Positions 44,945 through 52,403 of a stretch of DNA of 62,839 nt are shown here, in pieces. Position numbers and translations under genes: made by a program. How positions within the stretch are numbered: position 1 is the stretch's first letter; every line of letters begins with the position of its first letter. The notes beneath the pieces were generated by a model that saw only the letters and a list, made by a program, of their open reading frames with translations, was not told where the DNA came from and did no database searches. The DNA comes from Acidobacteriota bacterium (GTDB taxonomy: Bacteria > Acidobacteriota > Terriglobia > Terriglobales > Acidobacteriaceae), in NCBI GenBank assembly GCA_021846985.1, contig JAJZVX010000020.1:1-62839 (forward strand), in the 5' to 3' direction.

Positions 44945-46789
44945 ATGGCTTGCCCGCTTTCCGTGCCTCGTCCTCATTTTGGAATGGCCGTCTTCGCTCT
45001 TGCATTGGCCCTGGCGGGTTGTGCCCAAACCTCCACCTCCTCCACATCCACAACCACGGCATCCACGCTGACAGTGGCTATGGCCAGCAGCGTGGTGGTG
45101 CCGCAGGACGGCGCCGCCGTCCAGGACAGCGTAACCATTGCCGGCGCTTCAGGAACCCCGCAGATCTCCATCAGCGGGCTGCCTTCCGGCATCAACAGCC
45201 AGTTCACCGCAACCGGAAGCGGCCCTTCCGGCGTGGTTACATTCACCGGCGCGTCGTCGGTTCCGGCGGGCAGCTATCCAGCCAGCCTGACCGTCAGCCT
45301 TGCCGGCCAAACCGCCACGCAAAACTTTACCGTGGTGAGCGCCGTGGTGGCCAAAGTGCAGGCCAGCACCGCGACCAACCTCGGCATCGGCGGGCATTTG
45401 GAGCAGTTCATCTCCACCAACTTCCAGATTGCGCAGTGGACGGAAGGCTTTTTCGGAACAGGCGCCACCACCGCCGCCCGGCAGGCCACGCTGAACTCGC
45501 TCCAACCCCAGCACATTCGGTTACAGGCCATCGGCAACGCCGTGCCCATGACGGCGGATACGGGCTCAGCCAGCGACTGGAACTTCACCCCGCTCGACCA
45601 GATGGTGCAGCCCATCCTGGCCTCGGCCGATCACAGCCCCATGTTCCAGATCGCCGTGGCGCCAGGATGGATGTGCGATGCGAGCGGCCACCTGGATGTG
45701 ACCAATCACCTGAACGACTTTGCCGACTACGCGGCCAACCTGGTTCTCTACTACAACAAGGGCGGTTTCGATTGGGGCGGAACCCACTTTCAGTCGCCCA
45801 GTGCGTATCCCATCACCTGGTGGGCCATCTTCAACGAGCCCAATGCCAACAGCCTCTCCGCGAGCGATTATGTGAAGGTGTACAACGCGGTGGTGCCGGC
45901 CATGCTGGCCGTCGATCCCACGCTGAAGTTTTCCGCCGTGGAGCTTTCCGACTACGGGCTCGGCTCCGGCGGCGCCGGTGATCCCGAGCAGTACATGCCC
46001 ACCTTTCTGGCAGGCGTAGCCGCACCGGTGGATACCATCGGCACCCATCTCTACGGCACCTGCAACCAGCTCTCTACCGACACGGATCTGTTCAACGCGG
46101 TTCCCCAGTTCGCCGCCAACGTGACCTACTTCTACCAGGCCCTGCGCGGCGATGCGACACTGGCCGCAACTCCCGTGTGGGTGGATGAGATCAACGTCAA
46201 CGCCGACTATGCTGACTCCAACGGCATGAGCGTCTGCAATCCGGGCCAGGTATGGGTGCTGGACCAGCGCGCCACCAACGCCTTTTTTGCCGCCTGGAAA
46301 CCGTACGCTTTCTCACTTCTGGGCAAGGCCGGAAACCAGGCCCTGCACCACTGGGAGTATAGCGGCGGGCCACAATACGACGAGGTGGACAGCAACGGCA
46401 ATACCCTGCTGAGCTACTGGGTCGACAAGGCCCTGGCAAACTATTTCCCCTTTACCACCGCGGCCGCCGCGCCCGCCATTCTTGCCACCACCGCTACCGA
46501 CTCTGCCACGGTGGAAACGCTGGCCACCAAAAGCGCCAACGGCACAGTCACCATCATGATTGTCGACCGCGCCGTGAACGCATCCACCGACAACAACGGA
46601 AGCGGCGCGCCGCGCACCGTGATTGTGGATACCTCTGCGCTGGGCGGCTACACGGCCGCCAACTTGATGACCATCAATGCCGCCACCAGCGCAACCACCG
46701 GCCCTTCGGCAGCCGGCATCACGCCGTCTTCCCGCATCGCCATCACCCTTCCCGGCTACGGCGTGAGCTTCCTCACGCTCATGCCGTAA
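44945..46789 (+). CDS. Lipoprotein with Ig-like domain and clan-A (GH39/GH51-like) hydrolase domain
   Basis: A 614-residue exported lipoprotein. The lipobox LAGC sets the lipidated Cys at residue 26, followed by a Ser/Thr-rich linker, a beta-sandwich of about 100 residues, and a TIM-barrel domain. The barrel has the clan-A acid/base motif in WAIFNEPNAN and a plausible nucleophile Glu in PVWVDEINVN; a C-terminal beta domain ends it. Similar proteins act on xylo- or arabino-oligosaccharides or glycosaminoglycan-like uronides. The family placement is tentative because I rely on motifs only. It is divergent from GH28 and may share its regulation. Confidence 0.8.
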   Translation: MACPLSVPRPHFGMAVFALALALAGCAQTSTSSTSTTTASTLTVAMASSVVVPQDGAAVQDSVTIAGASGTPQISISGLPSGINSQFTATGSGPSGVVTFTGASSVPAGSYPASLTVSLAGQTATQNFTVVSAVVAKVQASTATNLGIGGHLEQFISTNFQIAQWTEGFFGTGATTAARQATLNSLQPQHIRLQAIGNAVPMTADTGSASDWNFTPLDQMVQPILASADHSPMFQIAVAPGWMCDASGHLDVTNHLNDFADYAANLVLYYNKGGFDWGGTHFQSPSAYPITWWAIFNEPNANSLSASDYVKVYNAVVPAMLAVDPTLKFSAVELSDYGLGSGGAGDPEQYMPTFLAGVAAPVDTIGTHLYGTCNQLSTDTDLFNAVPQFAANVTYFYQALRGDATLAATPVWVDEINVNADYADSNGMSVCNPGQVWVLDQRATNAFFAAWKPYAFSLLGKAGNQALHHWEYSGGPQYDEVDSNGNTLLSYWVDKALANYFPFTTAAAAPAILATTATDSATVETLATKSANGTVTIMIVDRAVNASTDNNGSGAPRTVIVDTSALGGYTAANLMTINAATSATTGPSAAGITPSSRIAITLPGYGVSFLTLMP

Positions 46790-46820
46790 GGGCGAAGACT
46801 GCCTGTTTTCGGCCGCCGCT

Positions 46821-48014
46821 CTACGCCTTCAGAACCTCTGGCAGCGAAAGCGAGCGCAGCATCGCTTCCATCGCTTCGGCATCGCCGCCGATCTTCCGCA
46901 GTAGCGCCTCTTTCAGCCTTTCGCGCTGGGCATAGAGCCGCAGCGGCTCAGGCGGATGATGCAGCAGTTCCTTGCCCACCAGCGCCCGCACGATGAAGGG
47001 CATGTAGGACGAGTAGTCGCCCTGCATGCTCACGGTACGGCTCATGTAGCCGTCTGGATTCACCTTGCCCCAGGAGACCGCCTCGGCTGGCCAGCAGGAA
47101 GACAGGCTGCCATCCGTCACCGGCGCGGAGACAATCTGCGCGTCGTAGTCGTAGCCGCGAATCTCCTTGAGGAAGAAGATCTGTGACAACGCCGGCTCCG
47201 GCTGCAGCGAATAGTTCTTGGGCACGCCGCCGCCCAGAATCATGATGGCCATGGCCTTGGCCTTCGATTCGAAGAGACCCCAATGGTGATAGGCGCAGGA
47301 CTCGAAGACATCCTCGTGCAGGTCATAGTCGAAGCTGTAGCGAATCTTGCCCATCCGCGCCAGCGTCCATAGCTTCACGGAATTCAGAAAAACACTGCCG
47401 TCGGCCGGAGCGCCGATAAAAACCGGAAGATCAAGCTCGGCGCAGGTGCTCATCAGACCCGGCGCGATGCCCAGCGCCTGTTCCCGCTCGGCGTAACACC
47501 TGCCGAGCAGATAGTTGCGCTCGGTGGTGGTCATGCGCTTCTGAAACTCCGGCCGCTGCAGCATCGCGGTGAGCACGGTGTCCTGGTCCAGAAGCACCTG
47601 CTCGTCAAAGCCGGTGTCGGTCACGCGAATGACGCCTTCTTCGCGCAGCCTGGCGTCGTCGCCGAAGAGATCCACCTTGCGGATGGGGCGCTCCGCGGTA
47701 CGGCGCAACGAATCGTGCCCGTCGTGATAACAAATGGCGTCCGTGACGGTGATGTACGCCGTTTGCGCGGCGCGCATGAGGGGAATCAGCCAGGCGCGGT
47801 GCTGATCGGAGACCGTGACCGGCCCGGCACACGTAATGACCAGCGGAATACGCTGCTCGATGACCTGCTTGAGAACCTCGTACACCCGCTGCAGATAGGC
47901 CCCGCCAAAGGCCGGGAGCGATTCCTCGAAGACCTCGTTCAGATCCCGGCATTGCGTCACCGGCTTTCCGGTAACGGCCTTTCCCATCAGGCTGTCTTTG
48001 GGACAATCCTTCAT
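46821..48014 (-). CDS. Deoxyhypusine-synthase-family protein (bacterial polyamine-linked enzyme)
   Basis: A 397-residue member of the deoxyhypusine synthase family, NAD-dependent enzymes that transfer an aminobutyl group from spermidine. The catalytic-lysine block is kept (PAEAVSWGKVNPDGY; Lys317, Glu311, Trp315), as is GAPADGSVFLNSVKLW. The HH pair just after the GGG of the eukaryotic enzyme is NY here (GGGVPKNYSL), and the TAGGxEED-like loop reads TCAGPVTVSDQH. Bacteria lack eIF5A, so homologues make homospermidine or related polyamines. ATG 48014 has GAGG 8 bases upstream. A terminator separates it from etfA, so it is probably its own unit. Confidence 0.85.
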   Translation of the reverse strand: MKDCPKDSLMGKAVTGKPVTQCRDLNEVFEESLPAFGGAYLQRVYEVLKQVIEQRIPLVITCAGPVTVSDQHRAWLIPLMRAAQTAYITVTDAICYHDGHDSLRRTAERPIRKVDLFGDDARLREEGVIRVTDTGFDEQVLLDQDTVLTAMLQRPEFQKRMTTTERNYLLGRCYAEREQALGIAPGLMSTCAELDLPVFIGAPADGSVFLNSVKLWTLARMGKIRYSFDYDLHEDVFESCAYHHWGLFESKAKAMAIMILGGGVPKNYSLQPEPALSQIFFLKEIRGYDYDAQIVSAPVTDGSLSSCWPAEAVSWGKVNPDGYMSRTVSMQGDYSSYMPFIVRALVGKELLHHPPEPLRLYAQRERLKEALLRKIGGDAEAMEAMLRSLSLPEVLKA

Positions 48015-48110
48015 GATGTGCGCCTCGAATATGTTGGCGACTGCTGCCGCCAGTATGTTGGCGATTTGCTGCGCCAGACCAACCTCAGAATACAATGCGG
48101 AGACAAAACA

Positions 48111-48154
48111 GCATTTCCCCGCTCTCCGCGAAAGACGCGGGAAGCAGGGGATGC
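48111..48154 (-). terminator. Terminator after etfA
   Basis: On the minus strand GCATCCCC pairs with GGGGAAATGC, with an inner CCGCG/CGCGG stem, and the hairpin is followed by TGTTTTGT (48110-48103). It lies between etfA and the deoxyhypusine-synthase-like gene and would end the ETF transcript. Confidence 0.65.
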
Positions 48155-48163
48155 CGCAAACGC

Positions 48164-49189
48164 TCAGGCCTTCTTCGCCTCGAGCAGAGCATTCAGCCGG
48201 GCAATGACGGGAAAGGCATCGGCGATGTAAACCACATCGGCCTTGCCGCGCGTCCATCCGCAGTTGGGATCGAGCGAGATGGCTCTGCGCGCGCCGATGA
48301 AACGCCAGCCCACCACATGCGGTTCCTCGCCGTGGCAGCAGGTGGCAAGACCCTTGGCATGGCGCGGCGTGGAGCCCGTTTGGCCTATCTGATTCAAATG
48401 CGTCAGAAAAGGAAGAACGAAGTTCCCTTCGCTGCCCTGGTCCACCAGCGACTTGCTGCTGCCCAGCGATGCCCCCGTCGCCCGCAGGAAGCCGAGAATC
48501 AGCTTGCCCGCCTCTTCGGCATGCACCTGGCCGTCGGGCTGCTTCTTGGTCCAGCCTGCGCCGGCCACAAAGAGCATCTTCGCGTCGGGCCTGATCGTCT
48601 GCGCGTCCTGCGCCGGCATGCGAAAGCCGCTCACCGTGGTACGCAGCGGGGGCAGCGTGACGGCCACCTGTTCCGCCTCAACAGCCGCGGGGGCGCCCGC
48701 ATAGGCCGCATGCGTGCCCGCGTCCAGCAGCAGGAACCACGGGCGCGCCGCGCGGCTCACAACCGCCTCCACGCGCTGCCGGTAGAACCACCGCGCCGCT
48801 TCGATGCCACCGTTCACCGCGACGGCAGAGATGTGCGTGTCAATGCATCCGCCCAGCCTATGCGCCACGCTGGCCGCTACCCGCGCCAGGCGCGAGCTGC
48901 CCGGAGCAAGAACAAGGCTGGCCTGGGCCGCGCGGCAAATCGCCTCGCACGCGGCGGCGTCGGAGCCGTACCGCGCCTGCGCAAACTCCGCGCCGGTAAC
49001 GGCCAAAAGCCGCGCGCCGGTCGCGGCCAGCGCGTGAACCGCCGCGGCATCAGCGGCCACCACGCCGATGGCGAGCCCGGCGCCGAGCTTGCCCGCCAGT
49101 TCCATTCCTGCCGTCACGGCCTCCAGCGAGGCCTTGCTCAGCGCGGAGCCGCTTTCGTCTGCATGGGTCAAAACAAGAATAGAATCCAA
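48164..49189 (-). CDS. etfA: Electron transfer flavoprotein alpha subunit (divergent)
   Basis: A 341-residue EtfA/FixB-type protein that holds the FAD shuttling electrons from dehydrogenases. The N-terminal Rossmann-like domain (MDSILVLTHADESG) and the C-terminal FAD domain with QIGQTGS and a late ADVVYIADAF are visible. The usual GISGAIQH block is replaced by GLATCCHGEEPH, and the acidic DxPIF region is also different, so FAD handling may be unusual. It follows etfB by 81 bp on the same strand. Together with the FixC-like and acyl-CoA dehydrogenase genes it forms one ETF locus. Confidence 0.85.
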   Translation of the reverse strand: MDSILVLTHADESGSALSKASLEAVTAGMELAGKLGAGLAIGVVAADAAAVHALAATGARLLAVTGAEFAQARYGSDAAACEAICRAAQASLVLAPGSSRLARVAASVAHRLGGCIDTHISAVAVNGGIEAARWFYRQRVEAVVSRAARPWFLLLDAGTHAAYAGAPAAVEAEQVAVTLPPLRTTVSGFRMPAQDAQTIRPDAKMLFVAGAGWTKKQPDGQVHAEEAGKLILGFLRATGASLGSSKSLVDQGSEGNFVLPFLTHLNQIGQTGSTPRHAKGLATCCHGEEPHVVGWRFIGARRAISLDPNCGWTRGKADVVYIADAFPVIARLNALLEAKKA

Positions 49190-49270
49190 TGTCGTCTCCC
49201 GGAGCTTTCAGCTTTCGGCTCTCAGTCTTCAGCTTCGTGCTTGTGGCCTCTGGCTGAAGGCTAATCGAAT

Positions 49271-50086
49271 TTAGTTCTCTTCCCCAATCCACTCCGCCAA
49301 TTCGCGCGCAATCTCGTCGGGCGACCTGTCTTTCACCACGCGCGTTTCGCGCTGCTGTTTGGGCAGCGAGACGGAAACGTAGCGCAAGCCGTTGGCGTCG
49401 AGTTTGGCAGCTTTGGCTTTTTGCAGCGCTGGCATAATCGTGCGCATGTTGGCCATGCCCACCTGCGGATTGTTGCGCGGCTCAGCCAGGCTGCCGGTGG
49501 CCCAGCCCAGCACCGCGGGCGCGCCCGCGCACACCGAGACCTGGTGCTTGCCGCCCTCCACGCGCTCCAGCACCTCAAAGCTTCCGTCCTCATGCAGGTC
49601 GATCTGATCGACGCCCTGGAACTGGTCCGCAATGCCCAGCCGCTCGCCCACCAATTGCAACGTCACGCCCGCCCCGCGCGTGGCCGACTCCCATCCGCCA
49701 AAGAGGAGGAGCTTGCCGCGATCCAGGCCGGGCAGCGCGGCGATCGTCTCCGCCAGTACCGCCGCCGTCGAGTGCGCGTCGGGGAATCCGCCGATGGGGC
49801 CGTCGATGGGAACCAGCTCGAAGGCCACCTTCTGCGCCACAGTCATCATCACCTGCTGCAACTTGGCCTTGGGGCCAAGCGAGACCAGCCAAACCTTGCT
49901 GCCGGGATTCTTCGCGGCCAAATCCGCTGCTTCATACAGCGCGCTCGCCGCCCACGGGTCCAGCACCGCCGGCAGCACCATCTCGTTCTTCAATCCCGGT
50001 CCCGCCGGCGTCGTCACCGGCTCCAGCGTCTGCAACGGATCGGGCACAATCCCCGCGCAAACGACGATGTGTAATGGATAGGACAT
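49271..50086 (-). CDS. etfB: Electron transfer flavoprotein beta subunit
   Basis: A 271-residue EtfB/FixA-type protein with the adenine-nucleotide-binding fold (YPLHIVVCAGIVPDP, LDPWAASALYEAADLA, LVSLGPKAKLQQ, HSTAAVLAETIAAL). It pairs with EtfA. ATG 50086 has GAGAGG upstream; the frame from 50194 adds a non-coding-looking stretch. Between it and the FixC-like gene lies the remnant of an unrelated four-helix-bundle gene. Whether this ETF only shuttles electrons or also bifurcates them cannot be decided by eye. Confidence 0.87.
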   Translation of the reverse strand: MSYPLHIVVCAGIVPDPLQTLEPVTTPAGPGLKNEMVLPAVLDPWAASALYEAADLAAKNPGSKVWLVSLGPKAKLQQVMMTVAQKVAFELVPIDGPIGGFPDAHSTAAVLAETIAALPGLDRGKLLLFGGWESATRGAGVTLQLVGERLGIADQFQGVDQIDLHEDGSFEVLERVEGGKHQVSVCAGAPAVLGWATGSLAEPRNNPQVGMANMRTIMPALQKAKAAKLDANGLRYVSVSLPKQQRETRVVKDRSPDEIARELAEWIGEEN

Positions 50087-50108
50087 CAACACCTCTCTGA
50101 GAGAGCTT

Positions 50109-50458
50109 TCAGCTTTTCGTGCCCGCCTCCGGCTTCTGAAGGAAGGAGATGGGCATTTTGGAAACTTCTTCTTCCAATGAGTTCGCTCGTTCAAGAATAT
50201 CGGGCGAGGCCACCTTTAGTCTCCGCGCGATGAACAATTGCGTCTTCAGCTCGAGCAGCAGGCCCTGCGCCAGGCCGAGGGACTGCCGGAATTCGCCCAG
50301 GTTCAGCTTCCGCGGCCTTTCGCGATATGGCTCGCCCCAGAAACACTCGCCCTTCGCATCTGACAGCAGAGTCCGTATAAGCCGTCTTACGAGAAGGCGC
50401 AAGTGATCCGGTAGATGCTCTCGGTCAGGTCGATGGCTCGTTGCCAAGCGATTCAATC
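50109..50458 (-). pseudogene. Broken four-helix-bundle (rRNA intervening-sequence-type, S23) gene
   Basis: Reading the minus strand in two frames rebuilds a typical four-helix-bundle protein: WQRAIDLTESIYRITCAFS, then GLYGLCCQMRRASVS, GASHIAKGRG, and after a frame change KLNLGEFRQSLGLAQG and LLLELKTQLFIARRL. The frame has a TGA (50453-50455) and a TAA (50387-50389), and it shifts near 50308-50316. So the gene is inactive, unless these are sequencing errors. It sits in the gap between the FixC-like gene and etfB. Confidence 0.75.
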
Positions 50459-50558
50459 CTGCCGCTTCTGCCCCTCAATGGGGGCCTCTCTGGTGGCTTT
50501 GGTTTGTTCTTCCTGCTCGATTCAGGACGCAAGAGCCGAAGGCGAAAAGCTGCGTTTT

Positions 50559-52403
50559 TCAGTTTTCCGCCGAATGCAATCCCCCCGCCCCTGCCCGAAA
50601 CTCGATATTCGCGTGCTCCCCGTCCGGCGACTGCCCGCAGTTCCATAGGCACGCTCCGCAGTGCACGCACTTCTCGCGCTCGAACGCCGGCACGCCCTCC
50701 TCGCCCCAGGTGATGGCCTGCCCCGAGCACATGGCCACGCAGGTCTTGTCTTCGCACGCGATGCACAGCTCCGGATGGAGGAAGACCACGTGGTCGGCAA
50801 ACCCCGGCATGGCCTGCACCTTGCCGCCTAGCAGCAGCGCGTCCTGGTGCGTGACCAACAGACGGCCGTCAAAGGGAATCTCCGGCCAGCCGCGCGCCGT
50901 CATCAACGCGTCGTGCAGCGGCCGCCCGTCGGCCAGCGCCAGCTCGGCGGCGTCCCTGGCCGCCAGACGCGGGCGCTGATGCCTGATCTGACGGTAGGCC
51001 GGCGGAATGTGCGCGCCCAGCGAGAACCGCCCACCGGTCAGGCCGGCCAGCGCCATGCCCACCATGCCCTTCACCATGCCGTCGTGGAAGCCGTTGCGCG
51101 CGTTCCTGGCCTCTTCGGCGCCGCGCTCCACCCAGCTCGCCCGCCGCCGCGCCTCGTAGGTCGCCTTCAGGTTCTCTTCCGTAAACCCTCTGCCCGCCCG
51201 CAGCAACTCCACCACCGCCTCGGCCAGTTGCGTTCCGGTGGCCCAGGCCTCGTCCACGCCCGAGCCGGTGAGCATGTTCGTCGAGCCCGACCCCTCGCCG
51301 ATGCGCGCAAAGCCGTCGCCGCTCAGGAACGGCTCGCCGTGCTTGCCGCTTTCCTCCAGCGATTTCGCGCCCCACGAACGCAGCGTCCCGTCCTTCAGCA
51401 CCTTCCACAGCGCCGGATGCTGAATGTAGTGCTGCAGGTAGCGGTAGGCCGTTCGCGAAGGATCGCCCATCCACGAAGGGACAAAAATACCCACCGACAC
51501 CAGCCGCTCGGGATGGACATAGAGAAACCCGAAGATCTCCGGCTCAGGATACCCGAAGGTGTGCCACACCGTTCCCGGCTCCAACTCGGTCCCCTCCGGC
51601 AGTTCGATGACGAACTTCATGCCCAGCGCCCACTCGCGCCGCGCGTGGCCGGCTGGCAAACCCAAGGCGCGGTCCAGCGCTTGGCCCACCGCACCCACAG
51701 GACCATCGCCCACCACCGTCAACTGGGCGCGAAGATCCATACCGGCCATAAACCCGTCCGCCGGCGCGCCCGCCTTGTCCACGCCCTGATCGGCCAGCCG
51801 CAGACCTTCCACGGCACGACCGTTCATCAGCGGCCCGCTTACCGGGGTTCCCGGCCAGATCTGCACCTGGCCGCCGGCCATCAGTTGCGAACCCACCCAC
51901 TGGTTAAATTGCCCGATGGAGAGAATCAGTCCTTCGTGCTTGTTGAGGAATTCCGGCGTCCAGGGCAGCTCGAAGGCATGGTCTTGTACGCGCGCCATGC
52001 GCAGGGCCGCATCCGCCATCCGCAACGCCAGCGACCGCCGGCTAGCCCCCACGGGGTCCAGCAGATAGAGCACCCGTTCCCGCTTCACCTCCGCAGCCAT
52101 CGGAATTTCGGCCGGGTTCAACTCCGGAAAGCTCGCGCGTATCGCCCGCCCGCGCGTCACCACGCCGCTTACGCCGGCGGCAATATCGTCGGCCCGCTCG
52201 TAGCAGAGCACCTGCAGGGGCATGCCCGGCATGGCCCGGCTCTCAAAGGCCGGATCACCGGCGTTTTCGCTCAGCACGCGCGCCAGCGCGGTGAGAAAGC
52301 CGCCCATCGCCGGGCCGAATCCGGCGCAGGCAATGTCCACTTCCATGGTTTGCCGCTCGATCTCCGGCGCGGCCTGTTCTTCCGGAATAACCGTTGTGCT
52401 CAT
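50559..52403 (-). CDS. FixC-type ETF-quinone oxidoreductase fused to a ferredoxin-like (FixX) domain
   Basis: A 614-residue flavoprotein. The N-terminus has a GFGPAMGG FAD-binding loop, and middle blocks such as VVGDGPVGAVGQ and GDGFARIGEGSGSTNML fit the ETF-QO/FixC family, which passes electrons from ETF to quinone. The C-terminus carries eight Cys (547, 550, 555, 559 and 579, 582, 585, 589), enough for two [4Fe-4S] clusters; human-type ETF-QO has four. The ATG at 52403 overlaps the stop of the acyl-CoA dehydrogenase gene (ATGA), so they are coupled. Membrane-associated quinone reduction is the expected job. Confidence 0.87.
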   Translation of the reverse strand: MSTTVIPEEQAAPEIERQTMEVDIACAGFGPAMGGFLTALARVLSENAGDPAFESRAMPGMPLQVLCYERADDIAAGVSGVVTRGRAIRASFPELNPAEIPMAAEVKRERVLYLLDPVGASRRSLALRMADAALRMARVQDHAFELPWTPEFLNKHEGLILSIGQFNQWVGSQLMAGGQVQIWPGTPVSGPLMNGRAVEGLRLADQGVDKAGAPADGFMAGMDLRAQLTVVGDGPVGAVGQALDRALGLPAGHARREWALGMKFVIELPEGTELEPGTVWHTFGYPEPEIFGFLYVHPERLVSVGIFVPSWMGDPSRTAYRYLQHYIQHPALWKVLKDGTLRSWGAKSLEESGKHGEPFLSGDGFARIGEGSGSTNMLTGSGVDEAWATGTQLAEAVVELLRAGRGFTEENLKATYEARRRASWVERGAEEARNARNGFHDGMVKGMVGMALAGLTGGRFSLGAHIPPAYRQIRHQRPRLAARDAAELALADGRPLHDALMTARGWPEIPFDGRLLVTHQDALLLGGKVQAMPGFADHVVFLHPELCIACEDKTCVAMCSGQAITWGEEGVPAFEREKCVHCGACLWNCGQSPDGEHANIEFRAGAGGLHSAEN

